This document shows positions 7,257-14,936 of a stretch of 35,666 nt of DNA, piece by piece. How positions within the stretch are numbered: position 1 is the first letter of the stretch; every line of letters begins with the position of its first letter. Source of the stretch: Flavobacterium muglaense. Its GTDB lineage: Bacteria > Bacteroidota > Bacteroidia > Flavobacteriales > Flavobacteriaceae. Under the pieces are notes generated by a model. The model did no database searches. It was not told the DNA's origin and was given only the letters and a program-made list of their open reading frames with translations. The stretch lies in NCBI RefSeq assembly GCF_014305155.1, contig NZ_JACRUK010000040.1:1-35666 (forward strand), written 5' to 3'. A program made the translations under genes and the position numbers.

Positions 7257-8290
7257 TTATATTTGGATCTTTAAATCGACTGAAAAAACATCGTTTTCGA
7301 CCTTTTCAATAAAAGAAAATTGACTCGGATACAGTAACGAAAGTCGTTTTTCTACATTATCAAGTCCAATACCCGAACCACTTTTATCAACATCCGTCTT
7401 AGGGAAATTTTGATTTTCTGAATAAAACGTCAACTGCTTGTCTTCAATTTTCATTTCGAAAACTATAGCAGAAGCTTTATCTGCCGAAACTCCGTGTTTG
7501 AAGGCATTTTCGATTAAAGAAATAAACAACAAAGGCGCAATTTGTATGTCGGTTTTTAAATCTGGAAAAGAATAGTGTACTGTTGTATTCTCATACAATC
7601 GCAATTTCATCAACTCGATATAATTGGTCATAAAAGTAATTTCGTTCTTCAAGCTCACCTTTTCATTATTAGTTTCATACAATAAATAACGCATCAATTT
7701 GCCTAGACTATGAATGGTTGCTTGGCCATATCAGGCGAAATATCGACCAGTGAGTAAATATTATTGAGCGAATTAAAGAAAAAATGTGGTTGCAACTGGT
7801 ACTTTAAATGCTGCAATTCAGACTGTAATTTTATGTTGGCTGCTTCCACACGTTCCGCTTCTGTTTTGCCCCATCTTTGAATGGTTTTTAAGGCCAATGA
7901 AAAAACAACAGGTACACCAAACGCGATGATATCAATATAAATGAAAAATTTTCTTGGAGGCTTCTTCAAATCGAGTTTTTCATTGGCTAAAAATTCTGAG
8001 AAAAAAACTTCTCTAATTTTACTGTTTAACCATACAAAGAGCACAATCAAAACAACGTTTATTACAATGTACAACACCATTTTCTTTTCAAACAGAAAAC
8101 GATCCACAAGTACAAAATAATTAAGATAAAAAAGCACAGCATACAAACTCAATGGAATCCAAGAATGCACAATTACATTCCTGATTTCTTGACTTTGCCC
8201 TGAAGACAACAGATACGGTAGACTAAACAATAGTAGCCAAACCATTAAATGAAAAAAAACGATGCCCGATTTACTCTTTATAAAATTCAT
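7257..8290 (-). pseudogene. LytS-type sensor histidine kinase, frameshifted
   Basis: Membrane sensor kinase of the His_kinase/LytS family. The first fragment (8290-7703) has four hydrophobic segments (about 9-29, 42-62, 71-89, 117-135) and the H-box QLQPHFFFNSLNN with H169. The second fragment (7697-7257) has the N-box LLFISLIENAFKHG and G-box GSGIGLDNVEKRL. The frames differ by one. Inserting one base near 7718 restores the family-like reading KQTIHSLGKLMRYLLYE across the join, giving a protein of about 344 residues; the simplest cause is loss of one A from a run on the coding strand. The kinase should be inactive unless this is a sequencing error. It lies directly after the permease gene. 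Confidence 0.85.
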
Positions 8291-8301
8291 TTATTCTATT
8301 T

Positions 8302-9522
8302 TTATTCGTAACGAAGCGCTGTTATAGGATCTAAACTCGATGCTTTTTTAGCAGGATACCATCCAAAGAATATTCCGGTTATGGCACAAACTACAAACGA
8401 AATTATAATCGACGAACTCGTCACAGAAGTAGGCCAATGTAGCACATTTTCGATAAATAATGTCGCTCCCAGACCCAAAGATACACCAATTAAGCCACCC
8501 GTAATACTGATTAACATGGCCTCAATAAGAAATTGCAACAAAATATCAGACCCTTGACCACCTACTGCCATACGCAAACCAATTTCTCGTGTACGTTCTT
8601 TTACCGATACGTACATGATATTCATAATCCCAATTCCGCCCACTAACAAGGAGATACTCGCAATAGCAACTAATAAAACCGTTAGCATTTCACTAGTAGA
8701 ACTGAATGTTTTGATCATTTCTTCCATCGAAATAACATGAAAATCATCTTCTACGTTGGTTGTTAACTTATGATTTTTTCTCAATAAAGCAGTGATTTCA
8801 ATTACGGCATTTGGAGCTTCTTCTTCACTTACAGACGAAACCACGATAGATTCTAAATGCGTGATTGCCAAAATTCTTTTTTGTACCGTTGTGTAAGGCG
8901 CAAGGATAACATCATCTTGGTCTTGACCACCAGTACTTTCCCCTTTACTTTCTAGAACTCCAATAATTTTAAGCGGAATACTATTAAAACGGATCATTTT
9001 ACCAATAAGACTTACTCCTTCTTCAAATAGATTTTCAGCAACTGTTTGCCCAATAACCGCCACTTTCGCAGCCGAGCTCACTTCTTTTTCCGTAAAGTTA
9101 CTTCCTTCGGCTAGATCCCATATTTTAATTTTTAAATAATCTGGCGCCACTCCATAGACTGAAGTTGGCCAATTATTCGCTCCATAAATGGATTGACCTC
9201 CACTATTTACCATTGGCGAAAAAGAGGTTAGCAAGGTGGTTTCCTTCTTAATGGCTTCGTAGTCGTTTAAGGTCAAGGTTTCCATGGCGCTTCTTTCTAG
9301 ACGTACGCCACCACGCACATCACTACCAGGTTTTATAGTAATCATATTAGAACCCATACTCGAAATTTGAGTTTTAATACTCTCTTTCGATCCTTCCCCA
9401 ATGGCAAGCATGGCAATTACTGAGGCTACCCCAATGATAATCCCAAGCATCGTAAGAAAGGTGCGCATTTTATTGAGCACAATTGCTTTCCAGGATATTT
9501 TTAATAAATTTTGCGTTCTCAT
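8302..9522 (-). CDS. MacB-like ABC transporter permease
   Basis: The 406-residue inner-membrane permease of a tripartite efflux or export system. The N-terminal segment NKMRTFLTMLGIIIGVASVIAML (about 17-40) is typical of MacB. It is followed by a large periplasmic MacB core domain (about 45-240) and an FtsX domain with three membrane segments (from about 280; VKERTREIGLRMAVGG is the cytoplasmic loop). The ATPase is encoded separately just upstream, with one base between its stop and this start, unlike E. coli MacB where both are one chain. The gene looks intact. Its substrate cannot be told from the sequence. Confidence 0.93.
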   Translation of the reverse strand: MRTQNLLKISWKAIVLNKMRTFLTMLGIIIGVASVIAMLAIGEGSKESIKTQISSMGSNMITIKPGSDVRGGVRLERSAMETLTLNDYEAIKKETTLLTSFSPMVNSGGQSIYGANNWPTSVYGVAPDYLKIKIWDLAEGSNFTEKEVSSAAKVAVIGQTVAENLFEEGVSLIGKMIRFNSIPLKIIGVLESKGESTGGQDQDDVILAPYTTVQKRILAITHLESIVVSSVSEEEAPNAVIEITALLRKNHKLTTNVEDDFHVISMEEMIKTFSSTSEMLTVLLVAIASISLLVGGIGIMNIMYVSVKERTREIGLRMAVGGQGSDILLQFLIEAMLISITGGLIGVSLGLGATLFIENVLHWPTSVTSSSIIISFVVCAITGIFFGWYPAKKASSLDPITALRYE

Positions 9523-9523
9523 A

Positions 9524-10270
9524 TTAGTCTTCTTCTATTGGCAAAGCCAAAAGTGCTTCGGCTGCCGATTGAACATTGTTATTGATGTAATCTTGGATAA
9601 TATGCCCGTCTTTCAATACGATGGTTCTCCCTGTGAAGGTGGCAATATCCGGCTCGTGTGTTACAAACAGAATGGTTTTTCCTTGCTTGTTCAACTCTTG
9701 AAACAAAGCCATGATTTCGTATGATGTTCTCGTATCTAAATTTCCTGTGGCTTCATCAGCAAGAATCACCACCGGCTCATTTACAAGAGATCTTGCAATC
9801 GCCACTCTTTGCTATTGCCCACCCGAAAGTTGTGAGGGCGTATGATCTAACCGGTCCGAAAGATTGACTTGCTCCAATGCTTTGAATGCCTTAGTATGGA
9901 TTTCCTCTGCCGTTAATACTTTGGTACTATAAAGCAATGGCAACTCCACATTTTCAATAGCTGTTGTTCTAGCCAACAAATTATACGATTGAAAAATAAA
10001 ACCTATTTTCTCGTTTCTAATTCGAGCCAACTCATTTTTAGTCAATTCTTTTATGGAGACACCATCAATTTCATACACGCCAGAATTGGGTTGATCTAAA
10101 CACCCTAAAACATTCAGGAGCGTACTTTTTCCAGAACCACTGGTTCCCATTATCGTTACAAACTCCCCTTCTTGAATGCTGAACGAAATTCCTTTTAAAG
10201 CATGAACCGTCTCTTCACCCATGGTAAAAGAGCGTTTCAAATCTTCTATTTTTATAATTGTTTTTGACAT
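9524..10270 (-). pseudogene. MacB-like ABC transporter ATPase, interrupted by an amber codon
   Basis: The full gene would encode 248 residues. Present are Walker A GTSGSGKST at 42-50, Q-loop Q94 (FIFQSYNLL), signature LSGGQ at 148-152, then TAG at 9812-9814, and in the same frame [13 protein letters not shown], Walker [14 protein letters not shown] and the H-loop FVTHEPD. The expected residue at the stop is the glutamine of LSGGQQQRVAIA, so a single CAG to TAG change explains it. TAG serves as the normal stop of other genes here (nadV and the gene at 18970-19773), so general recoding is unlikely. Without the C-terminal third the ATPase cannot power the pump. Confidence 0.9.
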
Positions 10271-10275
10271 GATTT

Positions 10276-11478
10276 TTATTTTTTTCCTCCTGGTGGTTTA
10301 GGCATAAACGGACTCTCATTATCTCCTGCTTCCGATTTTGCTTCGGTTTTTGTCAACGCTTTTAGATTATATACAACTTCTTCACCCGCTGACAATCCGC
10401 TAAGAATTTCAACATTTATACCGTCACTAGTACCCGTTTTAATGGCTTTGGATGCAATTCCTTTGCTTGTCATCACCCAAATCGTAGCTGTTTCTGATTT
10501 ACCAACCTCAGCAACCGATGAAAATCCATTCGCTTTTTGGTAGTTGTTCAAAACCGTCATATCTGGTTCAAAATTTACTCCTTTTGCTTCAAGCGTTAAC
10601 ACATTTTTTAATTCTAATGTATAAATCGTAATCGTTGCTGTTAATCCTGGTTTTAATTTCAAATCTGGATTTTCTGCTTTTATAACTACTGTATAAGTCA
10701 CAACATTTGAAGTTGTTGTTGGGTTCAATCTCACTTGAGTAATTACTCCTGCAAACTCCTCGCCTTGATACGCATCTACTGTAAAAGAAACTCGTTGTCC
10801 TTGTTTTACCTGACCTATATCGGCTTCATCCACATTTGCTTCTACTTGCATTTCGCTTAAATCTTCAGCAATTGTAAATAATGTTGGCGTACTTAAAGAT
10901 GCTGCTACGGTTTGCCCTTCCTCTACCGCTCGTGATAAAACAACACCGTCTATTGGCGAATAAATATTGGCATAACTCAAGTTGGTTTTGGCTTTCGCCA
11001 AATCTGATGCTCTTTGCGAAACAATACTTTTTGCATTATTCAATTGATACAAAGCCTCATCATAATCCGACTTGCTAATTACTTTATTGTCGAATAATGT
11101 TTTTTGACGACTGTAAACCGTTTGCATATAGCGTTGTTCGTTTGTTGCGCCATTGTAGGCGGCTTGCGCCAAAACAACTGCCGAATTCAATGTTGTTTTG
11201 TCTAGCTCGGCTAATAATTGCCCCTGCTTTACCACGCTATTGTAATCCACATAAATCTTCTGGACTACTCCAGAAACTTGTGTACCCACGCTGACCTCAG
11301 TAATAGGCTGCAAAGTTCCAGTTGCTGTAACAGTTGTAATTACGTCCCCTGTTTTAGCTTTTATCGTTTCTGCTTTTATGGCTGCAATTTCTGATCCCGA
11401 AAAAAAGGTAAACCCGAAATACGCAATTGCCAAAACCGCGATTGCAATGGATGCTTTTATAATAATATTCTTCTTCAT
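10276..11478 (-). CDS. MacA-like periplasmic adaptor subunit
   Basis: The 400-residue membrane-fusion protein has an N-terminal membrane anchor (about 4-26). A lipoyl/barrel half follows (VSVGTQVSGVVQKIYVDYNS and, later, ANIYSPIDGVVLSRAVEEGQ) flanking an alpha-helical hairpin at about 105-165. Next comes a beta-barrel domain (VEANVDEADIGQVKQGQRVSF) and a C-terminal membrane-proximal domain. It links the inner-membrane MacB-type permease to the TolC-type channel. It starts 4 nt after the TolC gene's stop and ends 5 nt before the ATPase. A proline- and lysine-rich tail (FMPKPPGGKK) closes the protein. Confidence 0.93.
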   Translation of the reverse strand: MKKNIIIKASIAIAVLAIAYFGFTFFSGSEIAAIKAETIKAKTGDVITTVTATGTLQPITEVSVGTQVSGVVQKIYVDYNSVVKQGQLLAELDKTTLNSAVVLAQAAYNGATNEQRYMQTVYSRQKTLFDNKVISKSDYDEALYQLNNAKSIVSQRASDLAKAKTNLSYANIYSPIDGVVLSRAVEEGQTVAASLSTPTLFTIAEDLSEMQVEANVDEADIGQVKQGQRVSFTVDAYQGEEFAGVITQVRLNPTTTSNVVTYTVVIKAENPDLKLKPGLTATITIYTLELKNVLTLEAKGVNFEPDMTVLNNYQKANGFSSVAEVGKSETATIWVMTSKGIASKAIKTGTSDGINVEILSGLSAGEEVVYNLKALTKTEAKSEAGDNESPFMPKPPGGKK

Positions 11479-11482
11479 GATT

Positions 11483-12805
11483 TTATAGTTTAATTTCGTT
11501 TCCTTGATAAAATTGTAATAATTGAAAGTATAATATGTTTAAATATTTTGCCTGAATGTAATTTTGCTGCGCATTAGTAAAAGTGTTCTGACTCACTATT
11601 AAATCCGTTGTGCTTAAATCGTTTAGCTCATATCTTTTTTGAGCCAACTTATATGATTCGCTCGCAGCATCCGTTGCCATTTTTGAAGCTTCTAATTGCT
11701 CTACCGAAGCAGTTGCATTTTGCCAAGACGTTTCAATTTTTGCATACAAGGCTTTTTTAACGATTTGCGACTCGATATCCGCTTTTTCAATATTTATCTT
11801 TGCTAACTGTAATTGTCCTTTGGTTTGATTTCGATTAAAAATGGGAATTGATAACGACAAGCCCACTCTTTGATTAAAATTCAAATTCATTTGATCTGTG
11901 AAGTTGGCATCCTGAACGCTTGTATAACCAGACCCCAAACTTCCCGAAAGAGAAAGTGTTGGTAAATAAGCACCTTTGGTAATATCCAATCCTTTTTCTG
12001 AAATCGATTTACTTAAGGTCGCTGCTTTAATTTCCGGTAAATTATTGATGGCTTGATTGTAAACCACCAATTTATTAGGTATTTCGCCCACTAAACTATT
12101 TTGTGTTTCAAGATCAGCAATATCGAAGCTATCTTCAGGACTTAATTCTAATAATTGTTTCAAAACAATCAATTGCTGCGCGTAGTTGTTTTTTGCACTT
12201 ACTAAAGTGTATTTATTAGTTGCCGCCTGTGAGACCGCATCCGTATAATCTTTCATAGCAACAGTACCAGCATCCAATCGTGCTTTAGAACGTGCCACTT
12301 CTTTTTCAGATGAAGTCAAATTATTTTGAGCAATGCGTATTGCCTCTTTGCTGTATAAAGCTTGCAAGTACGATTCTGTAATGCTTAACGCTACATTATT
12401 TTTAGCTTCCTCTACATATAATGCGTTTTGTTGTACCAATAATTCATTTTGCTTGATTTGATTGTTCAACTGATTTCCTTGAAACAAGGTTACAGATGAA
12501 GTCAAAACAGGACTTGTCGAATTTATTTGTTGGGATACATAACTACTCGTAATAGGATCAATCGTATTTCCATTTGAGAAATTTTGCGAAAGATTCCCCA
12601 TTAAATTAGGCAAACGCATGGACTTTGATTTCTCATAATTCACTTGTGCCGACTCTAATGTTAGAGCGACTGATTTTACAGTGATGCTTTTCTCTTTTGC
12701 GTAAGCGATACATTCTTCTAACGTCCACAACTTCTCTGCTTTCACTTCTTGTGAAAAAGAAAAAAGGGAGCAGAAAAAGAACCCGATGACTATATATATT
12801 TTCAT
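11483..12805 (-). CDS. TolC-family outer-membrane efflux channel
   Basis: Outer-membrane factor of the efflux system. From the ATG at 12805 the protein has 440 residues and opens with a signal peptide MKIYIVIGFFFCSLFSFSQ. A nine-codon longer frame exists but begins with TTG and would put charged residues before the signal peptide, so it is not chosen. Two OEP-type repeats of long helices are visible: the first starts at WTLEECIAYAKEKSITV and the second ends with the RYELNDLSTTDLIVSQNTF-like stretch. It is the first gene of the efflux operon. Confidence 0.93.
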   Translation of the reverse strand: MKIYIVIGFFFCSLFSFSQEVKAEKLWTLEECIAYAKEKSITVKSVALTLESAQVNYEKSKSMRLPNLMGNLSQNFSNGNTIDPITSSYVSQQINSTSPVLTSSVTLFQGNQLNNQIKQNELLVQQNALYVEEAKNNVALSITESYLQALYSKEAIRIAQNNLTSSEKEVARSKARLDAGTVAMKDYTDAVSQAATNKYTLVSAKNNYAQQLIVLKQLLELSPEDSFDIADLETQNSLVGEIPNKLVVYNQAINNLPEIKAATLSKSISEKGLDITKGAYLPTLSLSGSLGSGYTSVQDANFTDQMNLNFNQRVGLSLSIPIFNRNQTKGQLQLAKINIEKADIESQIVKKALYAKIETSWQNATASVEQLEASKMATDAASESYKLAQKRYELNDLSTTDLIVSQNTFTNAQQNYIQAKYLNILYFQLLQFYQGNEIKL

Positions 12806-12943
12806 TTGATATGATTTTTTATCAAATTTCAATAGAATAGCTTTATTTAAAAACCGGAATAGATAGAGACAGTGTTTTTGAGGTTAGAAAGGGCTGTTTT
12901 ATAGATGGCGAATAAATGATTTCTAAAAAAATAACGAGATATA

Positions 12944-12970
12944 CCAATCAAAAAAAACTAAAATGATTGG
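12944..12970. promoter_or_regulatory. Inverted repeat in the intergenic region before the efflux operon
   Basis: CCAATCA (12944-12950) and TGATTGG (12964-12970) are perfect 7-bp inverted arms separated by 13 A-rich bases. They lie in the 224-bp gap between the divergent TolC-like gene and the WG-repeat lipoprotein gene. This could be a regulator-binding site for either side. No clear TAnnTTTG promoter was found in this gap. Confidence 0.35.
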
Positions 12971-13029
12971 ATATCAACCCCATTCCTAAGCTTAAATTTT
13001 AGTATTTTTAGTTTCTCAAAAAAATCTAA

Positions 13030-14157
13030 ATGAAAATCAAATACATTTTTTTTACTTTAAGTTTACTTCTTATTTATTCTTGTGGTACATATCGAATAAA
13101 TAAAACTTCGGGATTCGTGCCACTTACTGATTTACAACAATTAAACGGAAAATATATAACGCAATCTGAATGGACAAATAAAAACAAAAACCTTAGTTAC
13201 CTTTTACAACATTTTAATATTAATAACGAAAAAGCAGATTTTGCAAATCTAACTTTTGAAGAACCAAATCAAGTTAAACTGGACTATATAGTCGATTCGA
13301 AAGAGGGAGCCGTTGAGAAAAAAATCGTGCTTGAGGGCAGTAGAAAAAAGAAATATTTAGAAATTTATTTTTCAAAAGAACAATCATTCATTCCACTACT
13401 TTATAGTAAAATAAACGTCCAAAGAATCCGAATTGGGAAAGACAAAAACGGCGAATTATTGATTATGAATTTCTATGATCGAAGCGGAAACGTATTGTTT
13501 TTGGGAGCTGGAAGCAGTTTTGAAAGAGGTAGCCACTTTAAAAAATCCATACATTATACCGGATTAATGCCAGTATGTGTTGATAAAAAATGGGGGTATG
13601 TTAATGCTAAAAATGAAATAGTAATCCCTGCAAAATATGATTTTGTTTACTTATTTAATCATAACGCTGCCAAAGTAAAACTAGACAATAAATGGGGCTT
13701 AATTACTGCATCAGGAACAGAAATCGCTTCGCTAGAATATGATGTTATAAAATCAGATTTTATTTATCAAAAATACCCCATTTATCTTGTAGAAAAAAAT
13801 ACTAAAATGGGAATGTTGGACACTCTTGGTCACCAAATAGTACCGCCTATTTATGATAAAATTGATCGTCTTTACAATGCTCAATTCCGTATAAAATATG
13901 GAGATAATTATGGCTTTGGAACAAAAGAAAAAATAATAATTCCTGCTATTTATTCGGATGTTGAATGGTTTAGTACTGAGGGTTATGTTGTCGCCAAAAG
14001 AAACAACACAACTTATTTAGTAGACCTCGAAGGTTTTGAATATGAAACTGAGCTTTATAACTTGCACGAAATTATGTTTAAAAATCAAACCCATCGTTAC
14101 AAACCTATTTTAGCATCAAAAAGAAAAATTAATTTTGAGGAACAATTTGCTCGTTAA
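13030..14157 (+). CDS. WG-repeat lipoprotein
   Basis: The 375-residue product starts with a lipoprotein signal peptide ending LLLIYSC (C18). After an N-terminal domain of about 160 residues with no family I recognise come WG repeats: DKKWGYVNAKNEIVIPAKYD (about 187-206), DNKWGLITASGTEIASLEYD (about 220-239), then more divergent copies (TKMGMLDTLGHQIVPPIYD and YGFGTKEKIIIPAIYSD). WG repeats are beta-rich, often of unknown function, and common in surface lipoproteins of Bacteroidetes. It stands alone, divergent from the efflux operon and convergent with recO, 7 nt away. Confidence 0.85.
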   Translation: MKIKYIFFTLSLLLIYSCGTYRINKTSGFVPLTDLQQLNGKYITQSEWTNKNKNLSYLLQHFNINNEKADFANLTFEEPNQVKLDYIVDSKEGAVEKKIVLEGSRKKKYLEIYFSKEQSFIPLLYSKINVQRIRIGKDKNGELLIMNFYDRSGNVLFLGAGSSFERGSHFKKSIHYTGLMPVCVDKKWGYVNAKNEIVIPAKYDFVYLFNHNAAKVKLDNKWGLITASGTEIASLEYDVIKSDFIYQKYPIYLVEKNTKMGMLDTLGHQIVPPIYDKIDRLYNAQFRIKYGDNYGFGTKEKIIIPAIYSDVEWFSTEGYVVAKRNNTTYLVDLEGFEYETELYNLHEIMFKNQTHRYKPILASKRKINFEEQFAR

Positions 14158-14164
14158 ACTTCTT

Positions 14165-14878
14165 TTATGAAAAAACTTCTTTTAAAACATCCAAAGATTT
14201 TGGTCGCCTAAAACCGTCTAAATGGTAACTATAATAGTCGATTAATGTTTTAAGAATTAGTTGTCGTTCGATAACATGGAAGATTTTTTGATCGTTATCA
14301 AATCGTAAATCTATTAGTTTTTTAAACAAAATAGTTTCGTGCGCCGTTAATGAGCTTATCCCTTGAAAAGGCGAAAAAACCCCTTCACTACTATCAAAAA
14401 AAGGCAAATCAACATCCGAGACATCGGGATAAAAACCTAAAAACTTTGTGGTTTCTAGCAGTAGAATTAAATGAAAATTAGCAATTTCATCATGATGGTC
14501 AAGCCACAATAAGGCTGTTTCTAGAAAACTAAATAAGGATTCGTTTTTTTCTTCTTCATGGATCGAATGGTACAATACCTCTGAAATAAATAAAACAATT
14601 GTACTCTTGTAAATATCCGTGTGAATGGTTTGATATGGCGTACTTATTTTAATCTCTTTAAAATTTTCCAATGTCCCCTTGTTCTTATGTACCGCTTCTA
14701 TTTCTAGAATCGATAGCGGCTGGAAATACGCAATTTTCTGGTTGGATTTCCTACCCGAAAAAGCATCGCGAACAAAATAAGATTTCAAACCGTGAGATTC
14801 TGTAAAACACTTCACTATCAAGCTTTTCTCTTGAAACTTTAATGACGAAATGACGATTACTTTGGTTTTTACGAGCAT
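14165..14878 (-). CDS. recO: DNA repair protein RecO
   Basis: The 237-residue protein of the RecFOR pathway loads RecA on SSB-coated single-stranded DNA. The N-terminal OB-fold opening MLVKTKVIVISSLKFQEKSLIVKCFTE is typical, with FVRDAFSGRK in the first domain. A helical C-terminal domain follows, without a zinc-finger cysteine set, as usual in Bacteroidetes. It follows the porZ-like gene on the same strand after 58 nt of AT-rich repeats and is convergent with the WG-repeat lipoprotein gene. Confidence 0.92.
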   Translation of the reverse strand: MLVKTKVIVISSLKFQEKSLIVKCFTESHGLKSYFVRDAFSGRKSNQKIAYFQPLSILEIEAVHKNKGTLENFKEIKISTPYQTIHTDIYKSTIVLFISEVLYHSIHEEEKNESLFSFLETALLWLDHHDEIANFHLILLLETTKFLGFYPDVSDVDLPFFDSSEGVFSPFQGISSLTAHETILFKKLIDLRFDNDQKIFHVIERQLILKTLIDYYSYHLDGFRRPKSLDVLKEVFS

Positions 14879-14885
14879 TATTTTA

Positions 14886-14917
14886 ATTTAAAGATTGAAA
14901 AATTTAAAGATTGAAAA
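14886..14917. repeat. Tandem 16-bp repeat ATTTAAAGATTGAAAA (two copies)
   Basis: Two exact copies of ATTTAAAGATTGAAAA follow each other in the short gap between recO and the porZ-like gene. The same sequence appears inverted at the end of the gmk-nadD gap (25366-25388), so it is a dispersed motif. Confidence 0.7.
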
Positions 14918-14936
14918 ATCAATTCATTCTTTTAAA

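Noticed and set aside
7697..7740. Programmed frameshift in the histidine kinase
   Set aside because: There is no slippery heptamer followed by a strong structure at the join, and the family is normally one uninterrupted frame. A single-base loss is simpler.
9812..9814. TAG recoding or programmed readthrough in the ATPase
   Set aside because: nadV, the RAYT gene and the gene at 18970-19773 use TAG as normal stops, and no recoding signal is seen after the codon. A nonsense mutation is simpler.
12806..12832. Upstream TTG start of the TolC-like gene
   Set aside because: It would place a charged stretch before the signal peptide; the ATG at 12805 starts exactly at a good signal peptide.
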